From Microbacterium testaceum (GTDB taxonomy: Bacteria > Actinomycetota > Actinomycetes > Actinomycetales > Microbacteriaceae), in assembly GCF_001476285.1 (NCBI RefSeq), contig NZ_LDRU01000066.1:1-62285 (forward strand): DNA of 62,285 nucleotides, written 5' to 3'. Below, in pieces: positions 7,036 through 15,029 of the stretch; the first letter of the stretch is position 1, and every line of letters begins with the position of its first letter. A program made the position numbers and the translations under genes. The notes below the pieces were generated by a model. The model made no database searches. It was not told the origin of the DNA and was given only the letters and a program-made list of their open reading frames with translations.

Positions 7036-7791
7036 CTACTGCGGGCGCACCCGGAGGTGCGTCACGCCGCCGTCGACCTCGAGAGCCGTGCCCGTGGTCG
7101 ACCCCGACAGCGGGCTCGCGAGGTAGAGGATCGCGCCCGCCACCTCGTCGGGCGTGACCATGCGGCCCGTCGCCTGCCGAGCGTCGAGCGCGGCACGCTC
7201 GGCGACCGGGTCGGGGAAGTTCTGCAGCATCCGCTCGACGAAGGGCGTCGACACCGTGCCGGGGCTCACGCAGTTCACCCGCACGCCCTCGCGCACATGG
7301 TCGGTCGCCATCGCGTAGGTGAGTGAGAGGACCGCCCCCTTCGAGGCGTTGTAGACGGCGCGCTGGGGGAGGCCGTTGAGAGCCCCGATCGAGCACACGT
7401 TGACGATCGACGCGTGCTCCGAGCGCTTGAGGTACGGGAGTGCTGCGGCGCACGCGCGGGCGGTGCCGCGCACGTTGATGTTCAGCACGCGGTCCCAGTC
7501 GGCCTCGGTGGCCTCCTCGACGGTTCCCACGCAGCTCACACCCGCGCTGTTCACCAGCACGTCGACGCCGCCGAACCGGTCCGCGACGGCGGCCAGAGCG
7601 GCATCCACGGAGTCCCGGTCGGTCACGTCCGCACCGAATCCGGTCAGCCCCTCGTCGAGATGGTCGGTGACCAGGTCGAGCACGGACACTCGCGCCCCCC
7701 GCGCGGCGAACGCCTGCGCCGTCGCCAGACCGATGCCCGAAGCCCCGCCGGTCACCACGACGGAAAGACCGTCGAACTCGCCGGCGCTCAT
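7036..7791 (-). CDS. SDR family oxidoreductase (candidate 2-keto-3-deoxy-L-fuconate dehydrogenase)
   Basis: A 251-residue classical short-chain dehydrogenase. The nucleotide motif TGGASGIG is at residues 14-21, NSAG at 81-84 and the catalytic Ser134-Tyr147-Lys151 triad in VCSIGA and YNASK. The C-terminal VDGG motif is present. It is the last gene of a leftward operon and overlaps the FAH-family hydrolase gene by four bases (ATGA). In the non-phosphorylative L-fucose route an SDR oxidises 2-keto-3-deoxy-L-fuconate to the 2,4-diketo acid cleaved by an FAH-family hydrolase; the direct coupling of these two genes supports that role here. The specific substrate is inferred from context. Confidence 0.85.
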   Translation of the reverse strand: MSAGEFDGLSVVVTGGASGIGLATAQAFAARGARVSVLDLVTDHLDEGLTGFGADVTDRDSVDAALAAVADRFGGVDVLVNSAGVSCVGTVEEATEADWDRVLNINVRGTARACAAALPYLKRSEHASIVNVCSIGALNGLPQRAVYNASKGAVLSLTYAMATDHVREGVRVNCVSPGTVSTPFVERMLQNFPDPVAERAALDARQATGRMVTPDEVAGAILYLASPLSGSTTGTALEVDGGVTHLRVRPQ

Positions 7792-8639
7792 GCCTGCACC
7801 ATCGTCTGACGCGCGCGGCCGAGGCCGTCGATCTCGAGCTCCACCACGTCGCCGGCCCGGAGGTAGGGAGTGTCGGGGAGACCCAGGGCGACGCCCGCGG
7901 GGGTTCCCGTGTTCACCAGGTCACCCGGGCGCAGCACCATGAACTGCGACAGGTACCAGACGACGTACGCGACCGGGAAGATCTGCGCGGAAGTCGAGCC
8001 GTTCTGCCGCTCGACGCCGTTCACCGAGAGACGCAGACCGAGAGCCTGCGGATCGCCGACGTCGGATGCCGGCACGAGGTCGGGTCCGAGCGGGTTGAAG
8101 GTCTCGCAGCTCTTGCCCTTGTCCCACTGGCCGCCGCGCTCGAGCTGGAACTCGCGCTCGGAGACGTCGTGCGAGACGACGTATCCCGCCACGTGGGCGA
8201 GCGCCTCTTCCGGGGAGGAGAGGTAGCGCGCAGTTGTGCCGATCACGACCCCGAGCTCGACCTCCCAGTCGGTCTTCGTGGACCCGCGGGGGATGAGCAC
8301 GTCGTCGAAGGGACCGACGATCGTCGAGGGATCCTTCATGAACACGACGGGCTCCGCGGGGACGGCGGCTCCCGTCTCGGCCGCGTGATCGTGGTAGTTC
8401 AGGCCGACGCAGACGATCTTGCCGGGGAGCGCGATGGGCGCTCCCACGCGGAGGGATGCGGCATCCGGAAGGATCGGCAGCTCGCCGTTCTCGGCGGCGG
8501 CGCGAGCGCGGGCGAGGCCGTCGTCGGCGAGGAAGGCGCCCGTGATGTCGGCCGTGAGTGGACGCAGGTCGTAGACCGAGCCGTCGTGGCGCAGGACGGG
8601 GATCTCGGCGCCGGGATCGCCGAGTCGAGCGAAGGACAT
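7788..8639 (-). CDS. Fumarylacetoacetate hydrolase family protein (candidate 2,4-diketo-3-deoxy-L-fuconate hydrolase)
   Basis: A 283-residue FAH-fold hydrolase. Visible features are CVGLNYHDHAAE, the divalent metal ligands in DWEVELGVVIG (Glu-x-Glu) and SHDVSERE (Asp), the lysine segment GKSCETFNPLGP and the closing LVNTGTPAGVALG. This layout is that of the C-C bond hydrolases that split 2,4-diketo-3-deoxy sugar acids into pyruvate and an alpha-hydroxy acid (pyruvate and L-lactate from L-fucose). The ATG follows AAGGAG, giving good initiation. It lies 30 bases after the sugar kinase and overlaps the next SDR by four bases. The closest alternative is a generic ureidoglycolate lyase-like label. 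Confidence 0.88.
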   Translation of the reverse strand: MSFARLGDPGAEIPVLRHDGSVYDLRPLTADITGAFLADDGLARARAAAENGELPILPDAASLRVGAPIALPGKIVCVGLNYHDHAAETGAAVPAEPVVFMKDPSTIVGPFDDVLIPRGSTKTDWEVELGVVIGTTARYLSSPEEALAHVAGYVVSHDVSEREFQLERGGQWDKGKSCETFNPLGPDLVPASDVGDPQALGLRLSVNGVERQNGSTSAQIFPVAYVVWYLSQFMVLRPGDLVNTGTPAGVALGLPDTPYLRAGDVVELEIDGLGRARQTMVQA

Positions 8640-8669
8640 GGATTCTCCTTGGGGTGGGTGGTTCAGGGG

Positions 8670-9611
8670 TCAGCGGGTGACGGGGTCGGCGGATGCCGCG
8701 CCCTCGAGCTCGGATCGACGGATGCCGCCCTGCCAGTCGCCGGGGTGCAGGCAGGCGTAGGCGCCGGCCAGGGCAGCGGTGCGCAGGCGCCCCGCGGGGT
8801 CACTCCCGGCGAATCGCTCGGACAGGTACCCGGCGGCGAACGCGTCTCCCGCGCCGACCGTGTCGACCGGGGTGATGGGGACCGCGGCGACGCGGTGCAG
8901 CTCGCCGTCGATGACCGCGATCGCTCCGTCGCCGCCCAGGGTGACGACCGCGTCGGCGGGGCCCGCCGCGGCCAGCGCCCGGGCGAGCTCCTCGGGCGCG
9001 GTGTGGGGGTGCAGCATCCGCGCCTCGTCGTCGCTGGCGAAGACGATGTCGGCGAGCCCGATGACGTGCGCGTACGCTTCGACGGCCTCGGCAGGGTCCC
9101 AGAGCCTGCTGCGGTGGTTGACCGCGAACGACACGAGCGCGCCTGTGGCGCGAGCGCGGTCGACCGCGGCGATCACCGTCTCGCGCGCCGAGTCCGACAG
9201 AGCGAGGGTGACGCCGGTCACGTGGAGGATGTCACCGGTCTCGAGGGGAAGGTCCTCGAGGTCGGCGGGCTCGAGTCGACTGCCGGCGCTGCCGCGGCGG
9301 TAGTAGTCGACGGTCGTGGCGCCCGCGCGCGGTGTCGACTTGAGCATGAGGCCGGTCGGGGCGCCGGCGTCGAGGAGGGCGCGCACCTCGACGCCCTCGG
9401 AGCGGAGGTCGCCCACCACGCGACGACCCAGAGCGTCGTCGCCGACGCGACCGAGCCACGTGACGGGGACGCCGAGGCGGGCCAGTCCGATCGCGGTGTT
9501 TCCTTCGGCCCCTCCCGTCGCGATGTGCGCCTGGGACGTGTGCTCCCAGCCGCCCACACCGGCACCGAGGACGAGCCCCATGCTCTCGCCGAGCGTGACG
9601 ACGCGGCTCAT
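8670..9611 (-). CDS. kdgK: PfkB family sugar kinase (candidate 2-keto-3-deoxygluconate kinase)
   Basis: A 313-residue ribokinase-fold kinase. It has the N-terminal GGAEGNTAIGLARLG motif, the substrate-lid region and the PfkB signature DTVGAGDAFAAGYLSE holding the catalytic Asp. It overlaps the KDPG aldolase gene by four bases, an arrangement typical of the pair that phosphorylates 2-keto-3-deoxygluconate and splits the product to pyruvate and glyceraldehyde 3-phosphate. The start at 9611 gives MSRVVTLGE; the longer upstream frame lies within the aldolase. Its presence next to non-phosphorylative fucose genes suggests the island handles a second sugar acid. Confidence 0.88.
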   Translation of the reverse strand: MSRVVTLGESMGLVLGAGVGGWEHTSQAHIATGGAEGNTAIGLARLGVPVTWLGRVGDDALGRRVVGDLRSEGVEVRALLDAGAPTGLMLKSTPRAGATTVDYYRRGSAGSRLEPADLEDLPLETGDILHVTGVTLALSDSARETVIAAVDRARATGALVSFAVNHRSRLWDPAEAVEAYAHVIGLADIVFASDDEARMLHPHTAPEELARALAAAGPADAVVTLGGDGAIAVIDGELHRVAAVPITPVDTVGAGDAFAAGYLSERFAGSDPAGRLRTAALAGAYACLHPGDWQGGIRRSELEGAASADPVTR

Positions 9612-10261
9612 CGGGCGGACCGTGCCTCGTCGCGGATGCGCGCGCACTCGGCGGCCGCGGCGGCTATCGTCTCGAAGTCGCCGCGGGCGATCGCGTCGCG
9701 GGGCACCATCCAACTGCCGCTCGCCGCGAGCACCCACGAACGGCGGAGGTAGTCGCCGAGGCTGCCCGGATCGACGCCTCCGCTGGGGATGAACCGCACG
9801 TCGGGGAACGGTCCGTGCAGCGCGTCGAGGTAGCTCCCTCCGCCGAGGTGTCCGGCCGGGAAGACCTTCACGTCGGAGAAGCCGTCGGACAGCGCCCGCT
9901 GGACCTCGGTCGGGGTCGCGACGCCCGGAACGACCGTCACGCCGCCGGCGCGCAGCCGGTCGGCGACGGCGGGGTCGTATCCGGGCGTGACGGCGAACGT
10001 CGCGCCCGCGTCGATCGCGGCATCCGCCTGTTCGACGGTCAGCACCGTCCCCGCCCCGGCGAGGAACCCGTCGATGCCGGCGGTCGCCGAGATCGCCGCG
10101 AGACCCGCGGGCGTGCGCAGGGTGAACTCCGCGCAGCCGACGCCCCCGTCACGCAGGGCGAGGGCCAGGTCGCGCGCACGATCGGCGTCGTCGAGCACCA
10201 CGACGGGGACGATACCGATGGAGCTGAGGCGTTCGGTGAGCGAGGACGACGAGTCGTTCAT
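9608..10261 (-). CDS. eda: Bifunctional 4-hydroxy-2-oxoglutarate / KDPG aldolase
   Basis: A 217-residue class I aldolase of the KDPG/KHG family. The Schiff-base Lys132 is in SDVKVFPAGHLGG; Glu45 lies in CAEFTLRTP; the GAGTVL and FIPSGGVDP segments that bind the phosphate are present. It cleaves 2-keto-3-deoxy-6-phosphogluconate to pyruvate and glyceraldehyde 3-phosphate in the cytoplasm. Four-base overlaps with both the kinase (downstream) and the KduD-like SDR (upstream) show tight operon coupling. The start at 10261 (MNDSSSSLTERLSSIG) is the first ATG after the SDR reading frame ends. Confidence 0.92.
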   Translation of the reverse strand: MNDSSSSLTERLSSIGIVPVVVLDDADRARDLALALRDGGVGCAEFTLRTPAGLAAISATAGIDGFLAGAGTVLTVEQADAAIDAGATFAVTPGYDPAVADRLRAGGVTVVPGVATPTEVQRALSDGFSDVKVFPAGHLGGGSYLDALHGPFPDVRFIPSGGVDPGSLGDYLRRSWVLAASGSWMVPRDAIARGDFETIAAAAAECARIRDEARSAR

Positions 10262-11016
10262 CGCCCGAGCCACCCCCCGTCGACCGGCAGGGTGATGCCC
10301 GACACGTAGTCGGAGGCCCGTGAGGCGAGGAACACCGTCGCTCCGGCGAGATCGGATGCCTCGCCCCAGCGGCCCGCCGGGATGCGGTCGAGGATGGCGG
10401 TCGAGCGCGCGCTGTCGGCGCGGAGGGCTTCGGTGTTGTCGGTGGCGATGTAGCCGGGCGCGATCGCGTTGACGTTGACGCCCTTGGACGCCCACTCGTT
10501 CGCGAGGGCCTTGGTGAGTCCGGCGATGCCCGACTTGGCCGCCGTGTAGCCGGGGACGTTGATGCCGCCCTGGAAGCTCAGCAGCGAGGCGGTGAAGATG
10601 ACCTTGCCCCGCCCGCGTTCGAGCATCTGGCGGGCGACGGTCTGAGTGAGACGGAACTGGCTGCTGAGGTTGATCTGCAGCACGCGGTCCCACGCGTCCA
10701 GCGGGTGCTCCGCCGCCGGGGCGCGCTCGATGGTGCCGGCGTTGTTGACGAGGATGTCGATGTGGCGTCCGGAGAGGTCCGCCCCCAGCACGTCGATCGC
10801 GGACGGATCGCTGAAGTCGCACGCGATGCCGGTGAACGAGCGACCGGTGGCCGTCACCGCGCGTTCGATCTCGCTGCCCGACGTCGACTGCGAGGCGCTG
10901 ACCCCGATGATGTCGGCGCCCGCCTCGGCGAGACCGAGCGCCATGGCGAAGCCGATCCCTCGGCGCGCGCCCGTGACGACGGCCGTGGTGCCCTCGAGCG
11001 AGAAGAGCCCGTTCAT
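10258..11016 (-). CDS. SDR family oxidoreductase, KduD/IdnO-like
   Basis: A 252-residue classical short-chain dehydrogenase with TGARRGIG at residues 15-22, NNAG at 91-94, catalytic Ser144, Tyr157 and Lys161, and the GYIATDNTEALR segment characteristic of 2-dehydro-3-deoxy-D-gluconate 5-dehydrogenase (KduD) and gluconate 5-dehydrogenase (IdnO). Both produce or use intermediates that feed the neighbouring kinase and aldolase. No KduI isomerase is present in the window, so an idonate/gluconate-type or deoxy-sugar-acid role is as likely as pectin uronate breakdown. It overlaps both neighbours by four bases. Confidence 0.85.
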   Translation of the reverse strand: MNGLFSLEGTTAVVTGARRGIGFAMALGLAEAGADIIGVSASQSTSGSEIERAVTATGRSFTGIACDFSDPSAIDVLGADLSGRHIDILVNNAGTIERAPAAEHPLDAWDRVLQINLSSQFRLTQTVARQMLERGRGKVIFTASLLSFQGGINVPGYTAAKSGIAGLTKALANEWASKGVNVNAIAPGYIATDNTEALRADSARSTAILDRIPAGRWGEASDLAGATVFLASRASDYVSGITLPVDGGWLGR

Positions 11017-12035
11017 GCCTGGCCTCCCACGTCGACGAGGATCTTCATCGCGCGGCCGGCCTCGAGGTCGGCGAAGGCCTCGGCGGTGGCGCTGAGGGGC
11101 ACGATGCGCGTGATGAGCAGATCGGTGGGGATGACGCCGCCCGCGACGAGCTCGACGGCGGTCTCGAAGTCGGGGCGCTGGTACACCCGAGCGCCGAGCA
11201 GGCGCAGTTCGCGCCAGAACATCCGCTGCAGGTCGACCTCGCGCGGGGTGGGGTGGATCGCCACGACGACGATGGTGCCGCGCACCTTCGCCAGCCCCGT
11301 GGCCCCGCGCACGGCGGCGGCGGCCCCCGAGACCTCGAAGACGACGTCGGCTCCGGCCCCGTCGGTCCATTCCTCGACCACGGCGACCTGGTCGCGCTCG
11401 CGGGGGTCCAGCGTCGCGAAGCCGAGCTCCTCGATCTGCGCGCGGCGCTTCTCGTCGAGCTCGATCACGAGCACCTCGGCCCCGGTGTGACGGGCGACGC
11501 ACGCGATGAGGACGCCGATGGGACCGCCGCCGATGACGACGGCCTTGTCGCCCGGGGCCAGCTCGGAGCGGCGCACGTCGTGGACGGCGACCGCGACCGG
11601 CTCGACGAGAGCGGCATGGTCGAGGGCGATCCCCTCGGGAAGACGCACGAGGGTCTCGGCCGGCACGTTCCACAGGCCCTGGAGTGAGCCGGGGGAGTCG
11701 ATCCCGATGAAGTCGAGGTTCTGGCAGATGTGCTCGTTGCCGGCGCGGCACGCGGGGCAGGTGCCGTCCCAGGCCAGCGGCATCACCGTGACACCGTCTC
11801 CGGCGCTCCAGCCGTCCACGCCCTCGCCGACCGCGGCGATCGTGCCGCTCATCTCGTGGCCGAAGACGAGCGGGGTGGCGACTCGCGCATCCATCGAGCC
11901 GTGGAGGATGTGCAGGTCGGTCCCGCAGAGGCCCGTATAGGCCACCCGCACCTGGACCTGGCCGGGAGCGGGAGGCGTGGCATCCGCCTCCCGGATGTCG
12001 ATCGTGTGATCGCCCACGTAGGCCGCTGTCAGCAT
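11013..12035 (-). CDS. Zinc-dependent medium-chain alcohol dehydrogenase
   Basis: A 340-residue MDR-family enzyme. Catalytic zinc ligands Cys37 (TGLCGTDLH), His60 and Glu61 (FGHE) are present, as is the NAD-binding motif VVIGGGPIGVL. The structural zinc loop retains only three of the usual four cysteines (TCPACRAGNEHIC). It is the first gene of the leftward operon, with AGGAGAG before its ATG. Paired with the IdnO/KduD-like SDR it could form an L-idonate- or L-galactonate-5-dehydrogenase step, or it could be the sugar dehydrogenase of the fucose route. A TTCATCTGATC operator-like site lies 15 bases before the start codon. Confidence 0.85.
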   Translation of the reverse strand: MLTAAYVGDHTIDIREADATPPAPGQVQVRVAYTGLCGTDLHILHGSMDARVATPLVFGHEMSGTIAAVGEGVDGWSAGDGVTVMPLAWDGTCPACRAGNEHICQNLDFIGIDSPGSLQGLWNVPAETLVRLPEGIALDHAALVEPVAVAVHDVRRSELAPGDKAVVIGGGPIGVLIACVARHTGAEVLVIELDEKRRAQIEELGFATLDPRERDQVAVVEEWTDGAGADVVFEVSGAAAAVRGATGLAKVRGTIVVVAIHPTPREVDLQRMFWRELRLLGARVYQRPDFETAVELVAGGVIPTDLLITRIVPLSATAEAFADLEAGRAMKILVDVGGQA

Positions 12036-12045
12036 TGACTCTCCT

Positions 12046-12061
12046 AAAGATCAGATGAATT
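12046..12061 (-). promoter_or_regulatory. Island operator site 1
   Basis: Read on the minus strand the site is AATTCATCTGATCT, sharing the core TTCATCTGA with sites at 16150, 19237 and 20244. It lies between the likely -10 (CATGAT near 12070) and the ribosome binding site of the leftward dehydrogenase operon, where a repressor would block initiation. Confidence 0.55.
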
Positions 12062-12133
12062 CTCCGATCAATCATGCCTCACAAATCGTCATATGTCTCG
12101 GTTGCACCCGAAACCCCGCAGCGCTACGGTGAA

Positions 12134-12146
12134 CAAACGATTGACC
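12134..12146. promoter_or_regulatory. LacI-type operator candidate before the CoA-transferase gene
   Basis: CAAACGATTGACC, differing by one base from the two CAAACGTTTGA[TC]C-like sites upstream of the ABC transporter operon (20299 and 20329). It lies about 50 bases before the CoA-transferase start, in the divergent promoter region 12036-12194. Confidence 0.5.
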
Positions 12147-12194
12147 ACGACGTCTCACGACGTTTTCTCCTCGACGCGAAGGCGCGCGATCCTC

Positions 12195-13382
12195 ATGACA
12201 CAGCAGATCATCAGACCCTTGGACGGTCTTCTCGTCCTCGACTTCAGTCAGTTCCTCGCCGGTCCGGTCGCGGCGCTCCGCCTCGCGGATCTCGGCGCGC
12301 GGGTCGTGAAGATCGAGCGCCCCGGCGTCGGCGACATCGGACGGACCCTCGCGTTCGCCGGTCGCTCGATCGACGGCGACACGGTGTCGTTCCACGCGAT
12401 GAACCGCAACAAGGAGTCGGTCGCCGCCGACCTCAAGAACCCCGACGACCTCGAAGACGTCCGTCGGCTCGTCGCGCGCGCCGATGTCATGATCCAGAAC
12501 TTCCGCCCGGGGGTGATGGAGCGCATCGGTCTCGACTACGCCTCGGTGAAAGAGATCAACCCCTCGATCGTCTACGCCAGCGCGAGCGGCTACGGCGACG
12601 AGGGTCCGTGGCGCGACCGTCCCGGTCAAGACCTGCTCGCCCAGGCGATCTCGGGGCTGCCGTGGCTGAGCGGCTCCCGGGAGGACGGCCCCGTGCCGCT
12701 CGGCCTCTCGATCGCCGACCACCTCCTCAGCTGCCACATCGCTCAGGGAGTGACCGCGCTGCTGGTCCGCCGCTTCCGCACGGGGCAGGGGGGACTCGTG
12801 CAGTCGAGCCTGCTGGAAGCCGTCCTCGACCTGCAGTTCGAGCTCCTCAGCACGAAGCTCAACGACGACACCATCCAGGTGCGGCGCCACGGAGAGCACT
12901 CCGCACACGCCTTCCTCGCCGCCCCCTACGGCACGTACCCCACCCTCGACGGGTACCTCGCCCTCGCGATGAACCCGATCCCCGAACTCGGTCGCCTCCT
13001 CGATCTTCCCGAGCTCGCGGCCCTGACGGATCCGCGCGACGCCTGGGACCGCCAGGAAGAGATCGAGGCGCTCCTCGCGGCGCGCTTCGCCACGGGGTCC
13101 ACGGCGCACTGGCTCGGCATCCTGGATGCCGCGGACGTCTGGTGTGCGCCGGTGCTGACGCTCGACGAGCTGCTGGCCTCGGATGGGTTCGCGGCGATCG
13201 ACATGACGCAAGAAGTCGAGCGGCGGGGGACGAGGATCGCCACGACTCGGAGCCCGCTCCGTATCGACGGGCAGGTGCTGCGCAGCGAGAAGGCCGCGCC
13301 CCTGCTCGGGGAGGACGGCGCGCGCATCCGCGCGGAGTTCCTGTCGAGCGACGTCCGGACGGAAGACGGGGCCCGCGCATGA
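12195..13382 (+). CDS. Class III CoA-transferase (CaiB/BaiF family)
   Basis: A 395-residue family III CoA-transferase. It starts PLDGLLVLDFSQFLAGPVAALRLADLGA and contains VVKIERPGVGD, NRNKESVAADLK and the catalytic Asp146 in RPGQDLLAQAISG. These enzymes move CoA between carboxylic acids through Asp-thioester intermediates. The gene is translationally coupled (ATGA) to a solute-binding-like protein and then a MaoC hydratase, implying that a carboxylic acid from the island is activated to a CoA ester and hydrated. The substrate cannot be told from the sequence. The ATG at 12195 has only a weak upstream purine run. Confidence 0.92.
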   Translation: MTQQIIRPLDGLLVLDFSQFLAGPVAALRLADLGARVVKIERPGVGDIGRTLAFAGRSIDGDTVSFHAMNRNKESVAADLKNPDDLEDVRRLVARADVMIQNFRPGVMERIGLDYASVKEINPSIVYASASGYGDEGPWRDRPGQDLLAQAISGLPWLSGSREDGPVPLGLSIADHLLSCHIAQGVTALLVRRFRTGQGGLVQSSLLEAVLDLQFELLSTKLNDDTIQVRRHGEHSAHAFLAAPYGTYPTLDGYLALAMNPIPELGRLLDLPELAALTDPRDAWDRQEEIEALLAARFATGSTAHWLGILDAADVWCAPVLTLDELLASDGFAAIDMTQEVERRGTRIATTRSPLRIDGQVLRSEKAAPLLGEDGARIRAEFLSSDVRTEDGARA

Positions 13383-14512
13383 GCGTCGAGCTGCGCGGCA
13401 TCACGTGGGAGCACGAGCGCGGGTACGGCAGCGTCGCGGCGTCGGCTCGGGCGTACCGTGAGGTCGCTCCCGACGTCGAGGTGCGATGGGATCAGCGCTC
13501 GCTGCAGTCCTTCGCCGACCAGCCGCTCGAAGAGCTCGTGCGCGACTACGACCTTCTCGTGATCGATCACCCGCACATCCCCTTCGCGGCCGAGGAGGGC
13601 CTCTTCGCCCGCCTCGACGGCAGCGGTCACGACGACGAGCTCGCGCTGCTCGCCGCGCAATCGGTCGGCTCGTCGCACGCGTCGTACGCGCACGCCGGCG
13701 GGCAGTGGGGCCTCGCGACGGATGCGGCGGCCCAGGTCGCGGCCTTCCGCCCCGACCTGCTTCCCGAGCCGCCCCGCGACTGGCCGGGCGTGCTCGCCCT
13801 CGCCGCGGAGGGGAAGGTGCTCTGGCCGTACAAGCCGGTCGACGCCTTTTCGAGCCTGATCACGGTCGCCGCCGGCAACGGCGAGGATGCGATGCGGACT
13901 CCCGGCGTGTTCCTGTCCGCGGACGCTCTCGCGGAGTCGATGCACACTCTCCGGGCCCTCGCCCGGGCCGTGCCTGCGGAGTGCGCGACGTGGAACCCCA
14001 TCCAGACCGCCGACGCGCTCAGCGAGGGCACGCGGTACTGCTACGCCCCGCTGCTGTTCGGCTACTCGAACTACAGCCGCCCGGGCTTCCGCGCGCACCG
14101 TCTGCGGTACGTCGACATCCCGGCATCCCGTCGTGGGGTGCGCGGGTCGCTGCTGGGCGGGGCCGGCATCGCCGTCTCGTCGCGGTCGCGCCACACCGCC
14201 GAGGCGATCGCCCACGCCTTCTGGCTCGCCTCGGCCGAGGTGCAGTCGGGCGTCTACTACGACGCCGGTGGGCAACCGGGCAACGCGGTCGCATGGGACG
14301 ACGACCGCACGAACGCCCACAGCCTCGACTTCTTCCGCGGAACTCGCGCGACGCTCGAGGGTGCGTACGTGCGACCGCGGTGGTCCCGTTACATCGAGCT
14401 GCAGAACGCCCTGTCGCCCCTCGTGACGGCGGCCCTGCGCGACGAGCTGACCGACGACGAGCTGCGCGCGCGCCTGGACGCCGGCGTCCGCGCCACCGAG
14501 GGGGACCGATGA
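13379..14512 (+). CDS. ABC solute-binding-like protein lacking a signal peptide
   Basis: A 377-residue protein that looks like a family 1 extracellular solute-binding domain ([14 protein letters not shown]..., the [27 protein letters not shown] segment, [11 protein letters not shown], and a C-terminal hinge with [23 protein letters not shown]). It has no signal sequence or lipobox: the first residues [10 protein letters not shown] already belong to the first beta strand of the domain. The start codon overlaps the CoA-transferase stop (ATGA) and its end overlaps the MaoC start, so it is made in fixed ratio with two cytoplasmic CoA enzymes. It is therefore probably a cytosolic ligand-binding protein or a repurposed enzyme subunit, not a transporter part. 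Function unknown. Confidence 0.82.
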   Translation: MSVELRGITWEHERGYGSVAASARAYREVAPDVEVRWDQRSLQSFADQPLEELVRDYDLLVIDHPHIPFAAEEGLFARLDGSGHDDELALLAAQSVGSSHASYAHAGGQWGLATDAAAQVAAFRPDLLPEPPRDWPGVLALAAEGKVLWPYKPVDAFSSLITVAAGNGEDAMRTPGVFLSADALAESMHTLRALARAVPAECATWNPIQTADALSEGTRYCYAPLLFGYSNYSRPGFRAHRLRYVDIPASRRGVRGSLLGGAGIAVSSRSRHTAEAIAHAFWLASAEVQSGVYYDAGGQPGNAVAWDDDRTNAHSLDFFRGTRATLEGAYVRPRWSRYIELQNALSPLVTAALRDELTDDELRARLDAGVRATEGDR

Positions 14513-14976
14513 GGACGATGGACCGCTGGTACGAGGACCACGTCGTCGGAGAAGCGCGCGAGACGGTGGGGCGCACCATCACCGAGGCCGACATCGTCCT
14601 GCACGCCGGCCAGACCGGGGACTTCTTCCCCCATCACATGGATGCCGAGTGGATGGCGACGCAACCCGCCGGGCAGCGCATCGCCCACGGCACGCTCGTC
14701 CTCTCGGTCGCGGTCGGCATGACCGCCGGCGACATCAACCCGCAGTCCATGAGCTACGGGTATGACCGGATCCGCTTCATCCGCCCCGTGTTCATCGGCG
14801 ACACGATCCGCGTCACGGCCGAGATCACCGCCCTGCGCCCCCACGCCAGGACCCCGGATGCCACCGGCTACGTCGACGAACTCGTCACCGTGCGCAACCA
14901 GCACGGCGACACCGTCATGGTGCTCACGCACGTGTACCTCGTCAACCGCCGTCCCGCGGGGGAGCGCGACGTGTGA
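14509..14976 (+). CDS. MaoC family hydratase/dehydratase
   Basis: A 155-residue single hot-dog domain of the (R)-specific enoyl-CoA hydratase (MaoC) family. The catalytic Asp and His occur in [14 protein letters not shown], followed by [11 protein letters not shown] and [16 protein letters not shown], all hallmark segments. It hydrates or dehydrates a CoA ester in the cytoplasm. It overlaps the solute-binding-like gene by four bases; an alternative start is the ATG at 14518 (MDRWYEDH). Together with the CoA-transferase it suggests a CoA-dependent branch of the island's carbon route. Confidence 0.9.
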   Translation: MRTMDRWYEDHVVGEARETVGRTITEADIVLHAGQTGDFFPHHMDAEWMATQPAGQRIAHGTLVLSVAVGMTAGDINPQSMSYGYDRIRFIRPVFIGDTIRVTAEITALRPHARTPDATGYVDELVTVRNQHGDTVMVLTHVYLVNRRPAGERDV

Positions 14977-15029
14977 CGCGGGGGTGGGCTCGCGGCATCC
15001 CTACCTCTCGCCATCCCTACACTGGGCGG

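Noticed and set aside
8169..9752. 527-codon + strand frame across the FAH hydrolase and kinase genes
   Set aside because: It is the complement of two genes with clear motifs; its translation is Gly/Arg/Asp-rich with no recognisable fold.
10258..11016. Firm call of KduD in a pectin-degradation pathway
   Set aside because: No KduI, pectate lyase or uronate isomerase is in the window; SDR sequence alone cannot separate KduD from IdnO-like enzymes.
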